DNA of 57,828 nucleotides from Scleroderma bovista (lineage: Eukaryota > Basidiomycota > Agaricomycetes > Boletales > Sclerodermataceae), in contig JAYMGJ010000685.1 in assembly GCA_037178675.1 (NCBI GenBank), positions 1 to 57,828 on the forward strand, given 5' to 3'. The notes under the pieces were generated by a model, which saw only the letters and a program-made list of their open reading frames with translations, searched no databases and was not told where the DNA came from. Position numbers and translations under genes: made by a program. Below, one piece after another: positions 33,283 through 43,059 of the stretch; positions within the stretch are counted from its first letter, which is position 1, and the number at the start of each line of letters is the position of its first letter.

Positions 33283-34908
33283 TAGTGAACTGCATGGGTC
33301 AACCCGTGGGTGTCAGAAGGCTGACCCACACCCACACCTGCACTTACCCACACCCACAGGTGTACATGTGTATATTGTCATGGGTGTCATCAATGGGTAC
33401 ATGAGTATGTACCCACAATGGGTATATTCATAGGTTACCTTGTAATTTACTATATTAGAAATAATTTGTACAACATACTATGTAACTATTGTCATGTTGT
33501 GCATTGTTGCCATTGTCATTATTGGCATCCCTCGTCAGCCTCATGTTGTGCATTGTTGTTGTTGTCAGCACCATTGTTGTGCTGCAGTGTTGCTGGCCAC
33601 ACATGTCATTATCCTACATTGTTGTGGTTGTGGTTGTGTGGAGATGCTGTCATTGTGGTGGCCACATTGTCATTGTCATGTTGCATTGTCACTTGCCAGG
33701 CATGGCATGTTGTTGCTGTCTTCATGGTACTGGCATGGATACAATGCTGTTGTCATCGTCATTGTGTCATATAGGCATGTTTCATTGTGCTGATGTGGAT
33801 GTGCTATCGCCATTGTCATTGTCGTGTCTCAGTGGCATTAGCCATCTGCATTGTGTCATCTTTGTTGTGCTGGCATGGACACATTGATGTGCTGTTGTTA
33901 CTGTCGGCATGGACATGCTGTTGTTGTTGTTGTGTCACAGTGGTATTGGCCATCCATGTCTTGTCATTGTTGTCATTGTCATGTCATGGTGGCATTGGCC
34001 ATCCATGTCATCATTGTCATCTTTGTTGTGCTGACATAGTTGTTGTTGTCTTCATGGACTCGTTGTCATTGTCATTGTCATGTCACAGTGGCATTGGCCA
34101 TCCACATCTTGTCATTGTTGCCTTCATTGTGGACCCATTGTTGCTGTTGTGGTGGTAGTGGTGGCTTGGCTGTGCTGCACACCTCATCGTCTTCATCATC
34201 CTGGTGTGGTCCCACTGTCAGTGTTGTGTCATGGTGGCATATGCTATGCATGTCTTGTTGTTGTTGTCTTCATCATGGACCTGTTTTCACCATTGTCATG
34301 TTTTGACCATGCTGCACATCTCATCATCATCTTTGTCATTCTGGTGTGGACCTGCTGTCACCATTATTGGTGTCATGTCATGGTGGAGTTGGCCATGCAC
34401 ATTTCATTGTCACTGTCTTCATTGTGATTGTGGACATGCTATCATTGTTGCCATCATTGTACAACTGGTGTTGATGGTGGGTTGTCCAGGTGGTTGTGGT
34501 GGTGATCATATCATCAATGCTGCTGGTGGGTCATGGCAAACAAGATGAAAGAAAAGAAAGAAAAGGTACATACATATTTGAAACATGCAACACACATGCG
34601 GGTGGTTGCAGTGTGTGGCCATAGGTGTGTGCAGAGAAGCTGTAAGAAGTGATCATCAATGAAATAAATAAAATAAAATAAACATACTTGTGAGGGTCAT
34701 TGGACTCAGGCATTGATGCAGAAGCTTGAAGACTGGCAAGAGACTTTGTGGACTGATATGTTGTTGCCCATTTTGGAAGTCAGGTCACACGGGTCACCAT
34801 GGGTTGAGCTATGGGTGCTGTGGGTTCTGGAACACAACCCATGACCTGTACCCATAGGCACCTGTACTCATAATCCATGCAGGTTACCCATACCTGTGCA
34901 TTTCACTA
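33283..34908. mobile_element. hAT-like non-autonomous element with 8-bp TSD
   Basis: Inverted ends TAGTGAACTGCAT and the complement of TGCATTTCACTA are flanked by GGTAAGGT at 33275-33282 and 34909-34916, a perfect 8-bp duplication typical of hAT. Both subterminal parts carry many ACCCACAC/GGGTAC-type words. The middle (33480-34520) is a degenerate minisatellite. It has no transposase. Confidence 0.8.
33480..34520. repeat. Degenerate minisatellite inside the hAT-like element
   Basis: Imperfect units of about 100 bp carry GTGGCATTGGCCATCCA (33955, 33990, 34090) and CATTGTCATTGTC runs. The biased composition (TTG, GTC, CAT) keeps all three plus frames open as Val/Cys/His/Trp-rich ORFs; these are not genes. 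Confidence 0.7.
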
Positions 34909-34935
34909 GGTAAGGTCCAGAAGCACCTAGAGTCC

Positions 34936-35224
34936 AGTGTGAGTAACTGGAGAGCAGAAACACTGGACTCTATAGGGTATGTGCGCTTCTGGGTAAACAA
35001 ATGTAGACAACAAGTGAAGCAAACAGGTAAATGGTGCATTTAGCACTACAATGCAGCTGTGAAGCTGAAACAAGTTGGTAGTAAGTAGGGTAGACCATGA
35101 TAGTAAGGATTAGAGTCATAAGAAGAGGTGAAAATCATCAAAATTAACATTGTTTTCATTTGTTTACCCAGAAGCATGCATATCCTATAGAGTCCAGTGT
35201 TTCTGCTCTTCAGCTACTCACACT
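34936..35224. mobile_element. MITE-M, complete copy with 70-bp TIRs
   Basis: 289 bp with terminal inverted repeats beginning AGTGTGAGTAACTGGAGAG (left) and AGTGTGAGTAGCTGAAGAG (complement of right), about 70 bp each. No protein. A clear target duplication was not found. Related sequences: 25728-25860, 27800-28060, 31828-31975. Confidence 0.75.
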
Positions 35225-36975
35225 TTCCTGAAGTATGTCAGTGTATAAGTGCCTCAGGATAAATGGAGAATATTACAGGGGTAAAAACAAAAAAGTCATG
35301 TTTGAACCATTTGACACATCCATTTGGAAACTACATCCCCTTTAAGGGGACATATGTGCCCACAACATATCATCACCACTTGGTACAAGGTGGGCCTTCT
35401 GATGTGCTGATTTATGTTTTCCTCCTCAACACATATTCCTCTGACAGGCCATTACCAAGAGGGATGGTGCATGACAGATAGTCTAGGGTAGTGGTACAAT
35501 ACTATAACCATATGAGTATCAAATATATTGCCCATCTGACTGCTTGAAGATGAGCAATTAAAGATATCACATTTGTTCAACAATAGGGGCTCAAGCATAT
35601 ACAATCTCTGCCTTGCTTCTGGGTTCTACTCCAAAGGAAAAGAGGACAAGTTTGACAGGAGGAGGTACAACTCTGAAAGGATAAGGCACAATTTTGATGT
35701 GGAGGAGGACAAGTCCTACAGGTGATGAGTTCAGCACCTGAGGAAAGAGGACGGAAGACATAGGGGGTGAGGGTGTCAGCTACAGCTTATGTGCTGTGCC
35801 CTTGGAAAGGCTAGCCCTCATATTTCAGAGAAGTAGAGTTACAATGGAGGAGTAGGAGTAGGAGTAGGAGTGGTAACTTATAGTCAGGCAGAAGTAAAAT
35901 AAGGACAGGGCTTTTGTTGATGTTGATACTAAGATACAAGGAAATACACAGACTTACACAGCAAGCATTTCTTGATGTTCTTACCAAAAACCTGTGATTT
36001 TTTTTTGAATAGATACTCTTTTTTCTCTACTGTTCAAGGAAATAAATGGTGGAAAAAAGAATACATAGGCACAATATATACTAGCTGCAAGCATTGGCTT
36101 GACACATTTCAGATGTTTCTTCAGTAAAAATTTCTAGTTTGAAATGTGACAGAAAATCAGAAAGGTTTATTCAAATTGTTTCATTCATTGTTTTCAGAAT
36201 GTTTTACACTTTGTTAATCAAATATTACATGATTGGTCATCATACAAACATAGTAAAAATATAATACTATGATGTTATATCAGATATTGACAACACATGA
36301 CCTATATTAACTACACTGTCATAGAAAAAAAGTTTAATTCAGTTATTCCATTTCTCGTCAAAAAATATTAGTCAGTCATTTCAGTGTTCTATATAAAAAC
36401 ATGGAATATTCAATTTCAACTTCTTCATGTTTGAACAGGTGAAATATATATATTTGACATTCACAATGTTCTCTAGTGGTTTATGAAGTATAGTATTGAT
36501 CAAAGAACATTGAAAATACAAGATAATACCATGCAAACCATTATATTATGGAATATGTGATTTGAAATATATTGTTGTAAATTTCAGAACATTATATATT
36601 GGTATTGATTAGTCATCAACTTGCACTCTACAGGATTTCAGCACTGTACAGACTATTTACCCACTATCATGCACTGTTTAAACTATACTTAATATAGATA
36701 ACATTCTGTGTCTGCTATGTTGTGCTGTCATGCTGTCACTGCTCTGTATCAACTTTTGTCATTCTATTATATAGCAGACACAAATAGGGATAGAATATTG
36801 TCTTCGCATGGATGGCTGTGACACCAGCTGTTTTTTCTTTCCACACCTGCACCAGCCAGCCCAGCCTGCACATTAAGCAGCTCAACACTTTTGCCAAGCT
36901 TCCTGAAATTTCCTTTCCCTTCTTTCACATTCCTTTCTTCCATTTGACCCACACTCATTCTAGCTACCCACAACA
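35225..36975. other. AT-rich gene-free stretch
   Basis: No credible ORF, no recognised repeat. 35900-36760 is strongly AT-rich. A pyrimidine-rich run (36850-36975) precedes the ATG at 36976 and could be the old promoter of the Gag-like gene. Confidence 0.5.
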
Positions 36976-38655
36976 ATGGATCTGACACAACAGAATCAAC
37001 CCAACTTTCCTCAGCCAGGTTTTGCCAGCCTGGTCAAACTCACCATGGCTGAAGAGCCACTATTGACTAGAGAAGAAGCCATCAAACTTCTGAACCAGTG
37101 CTGGGCTGCAAGAGGCATGATAGGCTTGCAATCAGATAGAGGAGACAGTCAAAGACTCCTGGATGGCAATCCCAAGAGGACTGTCAGCCCAACAAGGACA
37201 ACAATGCACAATGTGAATAGCAACAGCAACCAGTGGAGCCTGGGCCTTATGCCACATCTCTGGCCCTGGACATGAACAAAGACCTCATCACCTTCAACAC
37301 CACATTGTGAATTGCTTCCATATTGGTCTCAAGACCAGCTGACTACACTATTAAAAGGCTAAATGATACAAAGCACATCCTTCTGTGGTACTTCAAACGA
37401 GAGGGATTGTGTGGGGCAGCTTGTTCCATATGATGGTGTCAAGTCCAGGTCTACTCTGGTAGAAGGTCTGGTCAAGTCCAGATGGAAACAGACAAAGGAG
37501 AGGCACAGAGGCTGGACAAGGGTGTAGTCCAGCTGGAGTTGAGACCAATTGGATTCAATGACAAGGGGGTCAAGCATTGATCCCTTGTGTAGGTTTCAGT
37601 CAGGCAGAAATGGAGGCGGAGACAGACAGGAACTGGAGTAGTGACTAAGTTGATTTCAGACTGAGGTATATAGGATGGAGTACAGGGTACTTATACTATG
37701 GAGAACTAGGGTCAAGTATTTATGGTGACAAGTAAACAGCCCAAAGGGTGGACAAGGGATAACTGGAGTTAGAACTAGGTCAGGTCCAGTGAAAATAAGT
37801 AAGGTCCAGAGAAAATACTACAAGGTAGAAGATATAAACAGGACACAGAGAACTCAGAGTACAACAGGGTAGATGGGGAAGTGTGGTAATGACTGGATTG
37901 AGACTAATGCAGATGGTTGCACTTAGCAGAAGGGTATGTGTGTGTCTGGGACTGGAGTAATGTGCAGAGATCTGGAGTTGAGCTGTAGAGCTGCAATGAG
38001 TCCAGAGTAAACCGGATATGAGTCTGGAGTTGGACATGGTCTTGGCACATGGGCAAATGAAAACAAGACACTAGCCATTACTCAGGCAGTGGAAGGCAAC
38101 ATGACAGTATGTGCAGCCAATTCTCTCACTGCATCAAACAATGCAAAACTAGACCATTACCTTACTTATGTGTAGTACATGTTCACCAAAAACCACTTCC
38201 TAACAGCCATCAAAAACATTAAATGGGGAAATGAAGCCCTAGACATGTTCAATTGGTTTTTCCATAATCTCAACAACCATCAGCTCTGAGAAGAAGTGAC
38301 TGTAGCAAGCAAGCATTACTGCACTATGCCTTATGAGTCCATCTAGATTGGCATGACAAGTTAACACTAGGCAAGTCTTATAACATTGGCATATTGAACG
38401 AAGATTTGCTAGCAATGATTGCCTGTGAACTTGACATCTGCAATGTGAAGACTGCACTGGATCAGGCATGTCCAACTGGTTCCATGTAAAATCCTTTTAA
38501 CTAACCTCGCCTCCATGCCATCTTTGCACACCCCCATCATATGGACTATGCATCTGCTGCTGCCATAACACTGGGACTGACTCTTCCCTCCCCCCCCTGT
38601 TTCTCTTACTATCACACATAATAATGCTGCTGCCATCTATTGCTAGGTTTGGCAC
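36976..38655 (+). pseudogene. Gag-like protein, split by LTR-I and a Ty3 element
   Basis: Starts MDLTQQNQPNFPQPGFASLV, with LLTREEAIKLLNQCWAARG. After LTR-I (37437-38047) the frame resumes: ENKTLAITQAVEGNMTV, NAKLDHYLTYV, then WGNEALDMFNWFFHNLNNH, and further on a stretch like LHYA...W-H-K. This resembles the Gag-type proteins encoded next to recombinase- or RT-bearing elements in agaricomycetes, which end in a zinc knuckle, but the exact class is uncertain. The reading frame is open across the LTR-I site when the LTR and one flank copy are ignored. TAG and TGA codons (near 38176, 38290, 38345) show decay. The 3' part probably continues at 54374-54962, beyond the Ty3 insertion with TSD GGCAC. 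Confidence 0.45.
37437..38047 (-). mobile_element. LTR-I insertion in Gag-like gene
   Basis: TGTCAAGTCCAGG to CATGGTCTTGGCA, a full-length copy by comparison with 55180-55802. Flanks GATGG (37432-37436) and CATGG (38048-38052) differ at one base, consistent with a 5-bp duplication. Confidence 0.65.
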
Positions 38656-38766
38656 TGAGATGACCCTAGGCAAAGAACACCAAGGACCCTAACACACGAT
38701 ACTCTGAGGAGGAATAGGATGCAAGTATCTAGAGCAAAGACCCAAGATGAGCTCGAATGGGGAGTG

Positions 38767-38930
38767 TCAAGACCGGTTCTTCACCGATCTGATCTCTACG
38801 GGGGATCTGGGGGTCAGAGGTTGGTCTAGCGGTAAGACCGAGATGCTACGTAGTGTAGTCGCGCTTCCCGAGTAATAGGAAGGCCGACCGAGGGTCTGAC
38901 GGAGAGTCCGAGGGTAAACGGTCTATGACC
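38767..38930 (+). mobile_element. Fragment of LTR family Q
   Basis: TGTCAAGACCGGTTCTTCACC onward matches 54963-55080 (TGTCAAGACCGATTCTTCACC). It interrupts LTR-F after TGGGGAG and is fused to R1 copy B at about 38930. It keeps many CpG, unlike the second copy. Confidence 0.6.
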
Positions 38931-41032
38931 GATGTGAGTCAAAGTGTGGATTTGGGTCGGAGTAATAACCCAAACACAACACCAACAAAGGACTACGAAA
39001 AAGTGCGAGTGGTGGTTTACCTCCGCGGTGTCCAGAGAGGATGTGCTGAGGAGGGGGGAAGGGGATCTACACCAATAGGGTGATGCAGACGATGATGCAG
39101 GATACTCCTGGGGTACAGGAGTAATAGAAGACGAAGGGGATAGGGGTCTGGACTCTTCCTAAAGCCTAGGAAGTGTCAAAGCGAGGATTGGGTAGACTGA
39201 GACTGAAACAGCGATACTACACCTAGAGATTGGTGCAGCAAAGGGGCAGGGATGCCTCTGATGTCCAGAGGCGAGGAAGATTGACTGGTATGAAGCCTAG
39301 ACTCCGCTTGAGCCTAGTATAAAGAATAGATCTTGAATAACTTGGATAAACTTGACAATATTGAGCCTTTAGACCTTCACTGAAGCCTACAAGACTCAAA
39401 GAGCTGAGGGGATACTGACTGAGAGAGTCTGAGAGAGGGATAATTTCATGCAATTGGGTCCTCTTCACTGGGCTGAGCCCAGGGGTTTAAATACATGGGG
39501 GGGCACAGCATTAAAGTACAAAAAGAGAAGGGAGTAAGCAGAATTTGTCAAGGATTGGTAAGGGATTGGTAAGAGCTTTGTAAGGGGTTTGTAAGCGATC
39601 AGTAAGCAAGGGATAAGCAGGAATGAGTAAGCATAGGAAGCATGAATAAGCTGCTGAGTAAAGGAATGAGTAAGCTGCATGACAAGATTGATTGGTAAGG
39701 GAGTGAGTCATCAGCTGAGTAATATACCAAAAATGCGAAAGGGATAGAGTAATACTGATGACAAGAGAGCATCAGTAAGCAAGGGATGAGTCACTGCACA
39801 GCAGAAGGAGTCATTGATGCACAGCCTAAGAAGTTTGATGGGGGGCTGTGTACCATCAGGAATTTGATGGGACAACAATGGGGAAGATCTGGGATTAATA
39901 GGGGGATTGATCCGAGACAAAACAGCCACAAGAAGGGTACCAGGGGTCCAGAGGTCTTTTTGGGGGGTCAGCATACACTAAGGTATAGTGCATGTGTTCT
40001 AGCGCCGCTGAAGCGCAACCATGGGCTCCCTTGACGAGCTCTCTTCTGGGAAAGAACGAGAGAGGGTTCTTCTTCCTAATAGCACTATAAAGTGGGGGGA
40101 ATAACTGTCATGGTGCTGGGGGACGTCGTCTGAAAGTAGGGAAGCGGATAGAGTATTGAATTCGACGCATCCAGGGAAGTGAGACGAACGACAGAGGAAG
40201 ATGGACATGGCAAGTATCTGGGAGGAAGGGACCATAGGCTGAGGGCTCAGGGGACACAGAGACAACCAGAGAAGACTTCTCAAGCTTGACAATAGACCTA
40301 AGATGACCAAAGTACGTCCTTGACGCAGGACTGACGAGGAGAACGCGCTGACCGAGAACGAGAGGGACTGAGGGAGCAGGCTGGGAAGATATGTGCCAGG
40401 CAGTGCACGGGAACTCTGGGAGAGGCTGTCCTAAGAGCAGGACATAGTGGAGATCTGCAGCAATAGCGGAGAAATGATCCAGAGAAAATACGGACTCCAT
40501 AGTGAGTGATGAAGCGAACGTCTGGATTGCGGGGGGAATATCTCCGTGGGAAATGAACGGATTTGCGTCGGAACTTGACAGGCAGATAGACCACGTTCTA
40601 GGCTCTCTGATGGTATAGTCACGTGCCTGATAGCTTCAGAAACGACGGAGCTATTCAAAATATCGGAATGCCGGCACTGGGCGCCTAAAAATGACATTTG
40701 GGCGCTAAAAATCATTTCTTCTCTTTCTCCTTCGTTTCTCCATCAATTCTTCGGCTTCTTTGATCGTTCTGGTATGGGAGTTGGACTGCAGACGTGTGCA
40801 TTCCTTTCTCATACCACAATTGACGTTATTCCTTCAGTTTCTTCTGCTTCTTGGCGGTTCTTGTGCGATAGATGACTGTCTGCATTGGCATTCATCTCTC
40901 ACATCAGGATAGTCGTCTTGTGCGATAGATGGCTACGATGAGGGTCCGTCGTGCTTATCCTTCGCATAAGGATCATTCGATATAGGCGTTATCTTCCATG
41001 TTCACTGTACCAAACCTGTTTGGTGCGTGACA
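38931..41032 (-). mobile_element. R1 element copy B
   Basis: Minus-strand copy from TGTCACGCACC (complement of 41032) to GACTCACATCGG (near 38931), nearly identical to copy C over 1.6 kb and alignable to copy A. It has many CpG and is therefore young. A 158-bp segment (about 39863-40020) is absent from C. The ORF homologous to 9345-9791 runs 40500-40108 on the minus strand (from MESVFSLDHFSAIAADL); its first 30 codons are out of frame by one extra C. Confidence 0.75.
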
Positions 41033-41340
41033 CCGCGCAGGTGTAGTGCGTCCGTGCAGGTGTAGTGCATCCAAGCATGTGCAGTGAATCCTTGCATGTG
41101 CAATGAGTCCGCGCATCTGTAGTGAGTCCACACCTGTGTGGTGATTCCGCGCAGGTGTAGTGTGTCCACGCAGGTGCAGTGAGTCTGTGCAGGTGCAGTG
41201 AGTCCATGCAGGTGCAGTGAGTCCACGCAGGTGTAGTGAGTCCGCGCAGGTGTAGTGAGTCCGCGCAGGTGTAGTGAGTCCGCGCAGGTGTAGTGAGTCC
41301 GCGCATCTGTAGTGAGTCCGTGCAGGTGTAGTGACCCTGG
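41033..41340 (-). repeat. 19-bp minisatellite, about 16 units
   Basis: Units of GCAGGTGTAGTGAGTCCGC and variants (GTGCAGTGAGTCC, CATCTGTAGTGAGTCC), starting directly at the end of R1 copy B. Because 19 is not a multiple of three, every frame of the minus strand is open and encodes the same 19-residue cycle (THYTCADSLHLRGLT...). CpG-rich. Confidence 0.85.
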
Positions 41341-41747
41341 GGTATCCCAGTCCCTGCACCCCTCATTAATAATCCCAAATACTGCCTAACTGGCAGATGC
41401 CGCACCAGTTGATGGTACTCACCATTACCTTTGCAATGCAATAAACTCTTGGCCCATCCATTCAGATGCAGTACAGTAGCATCCTAGCTGGCCCATATGA
41501 CATGGTGATATGTATCCTTAAACAACACAACAGCCCACCCATATCACATAGTGACAATACTCTAATGTTCAGCCCGCCCGTGTTACACGGTGACAGTCTT
41601 TCCCAGGCTCCCCGTCTGCTGGCCCATCAGACCCGGGTGAATATCACCCTCGTCTGGCTGTCTAATATGGGTCAAGGTAGGTGCATTATGTGCCCGGTAC
41701 CCCCGATCCCCCTGCTTCTTCTCAGTCTACTGCACCATGCAGGCATA

Positions 41748-42162
41748 TGAAGACCCCATCAATCTCATCTGCTGCAATTGAGAAAGCCAAGGCCTCAATT
41801 AAATGCATCCCACAGAAGCATTCATTTGAGGATTGCATTTTGGAGATTCAGAGGTATTTTATTTATTTTCATTTTCATTTTAGTCTATTGGCTAATCTTA
41901 GTTTCCTAGTCAGATTGTAAAGAACATGAATGTTCACCTTTCAGAAGAGCACAAGATCAAGAAGCGTAAGCTTTTGATGGAGGAGTACAAGCTTGGCTTA
42001 TGGTCCCTGGATCAGTATAGGCAGAAGGTTGGGGAGTTGGAGGATGGCCCTGAGGCACCTGAAGGTCCTTCTAACAGTTCTCAGAGTAAGTTAACTTCTA
42101 GCCGTCATCAATCTCCCACCTGGGATATTGAGAATGGTGATGATCTACCTTTTGAGGATTAA
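41748..42162 (+). pseudogene. Small two-exon hypothetical protein
   Basis: Exon 1 reads MKTPSISSAAIEKAKASIKC (41748-41852) and ends before a GTATTT...TTTTAG intron; the downstream exon (about 41915-42162) reads MNVHLSEEHKIKKRKLLMEE, continues with EYKLGLWSLDQYRQKVGELE and ends NGDDLPFED. The charged helical second part (EEHKIKKRKLLMEEYKLGL) resembles short DNA-transposon-associated proteins of agaricomycetes that I cannot name. Stops between the exons may mean an extra intron or decay. Confidence 0.4.
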
Positions 42163-42279
42163 TCTGAAAGTTTGCTTTCAATTTGTCACATTCCTTCAAC
42201 CATACCACTCCTTTTACATTACTCATTTAGTAACAATTTTTGTAGATATCCTTAGCTACTGTAGTTCAATGGATTTAAT

Positions 42280-42722
42280 GTTAATCAAGTTGGATGCCTT
42301 TATAGGCTACAATCTCAGCCACTAGTTGTTTCCGCTTTTCCTCCCCAGCCTCCTCCTCATCCCCCAGTGCCTCATCTGGTTCACCTCTATCCTCTTCCTC
42401 CTCAGCATGTGTGTGGGTAGCTGCAAAGACACCTCCTGACTTTGCCCCCTCTACATCAATGACCAGATTATGCAAAATAATTGCAATGGTCATCCACTGA
42501 CAAGCTCACACATGATCCCTGTTGTTGTTGATACTAATATGAAGGCCCCACAAGGCCTGGAATCAACCTTTGAGAGCACCCATGCAATGCTCAGATTGAA
42601 CATGCAGGTGAGAAACAGCTTGATCAAAAGCAGAATTTTCTGGGCAGAGAGATGCAGGTTTCTTGTGGACCGGAATTGTTCTACGGGTGACAGAGTATGC
42701 AGAGTCTACCCAGGCAAACTCC
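42280..42722 (-). pseudogene. PIF/Harbinger transposase, C-terminal part
   Basis: On the minus strand: FAWVDSAYSVTRRTIPVHKK (catalytic Asp in DSAY), FDQAVSHLHVQSEHCMGALKG (catalytic Glu in SEHCMG), then MTIAIILHNLVIDVEG and an acidic tail with GDEEEAGEEKRKQL. A TGA replaces the expected Arg after GALKG, again a CGA-to-TGA type change. The 5' part is cut off by an LTR-I fragment at 42722. It is of another subgroup than the remnant at 20661-21170. Confidence 0.7.
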
Positions 42723-43055
42723 TTATACTAAGTAGAAACTAGGGTCGAGTACATACGGTGACAAGTAAACAACCTAATAGCAGACAAGGGATGACCGGAG
42801 TTAGGCCTAGGTCAGGTCCGGTGAAAATACTACAAGGTCTAGGATATATTGAGTTCATGGAGAACTCACGTCAAGGCAGGGTAGACGGCGAAGTGTAGTA
42901 AGAGTGAATGGGGTATAGACCAAGGGTCGTACTTAACGGAAGGTTATCTGCATGTCTGTGACTGGAGCAAGTGACAAGCGTCCAGAGTTGGGTTAGAGAG
43001 CTACGATGTGACTGGAGTGACTGGATAAGACCCAGAGTTGGATATGGTCATAACA
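42723..43055 (-). mobile_element. LTR-I, right-hand half
   Basis: From AAGTAGAAACTAGGGTCGAG to GGATATGGTCATAACA; it matches 55433-55802. It joins a Harbinger remnant on the left and the IS630-like gene on the right without a duplication, so it marks a deletion junction. Confidence 0.7.
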
Positions 43056-43059
43056 AGAT

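Noticed and set aside
33489..34548. Several long overlapping plus-strand ORFs rich in Cys, Val, His and Trp
   Set aside because: They are open in all three frames because of the minisatellite's biased composition and lie inside a non-autonomous hAT-like element.
41033..41340. CRISPR-like regular repeat
   Set aside because: Units are contiguous 19-mers without spacers, in a eukaryotic repeat context.
40973..41441. Three long minus-strand ORFs with repeated THYTCADSLHLRGL
   Set aside because: A 19-bp tandem repeat keeps every frame open; there is no codon-level evidence of selection.
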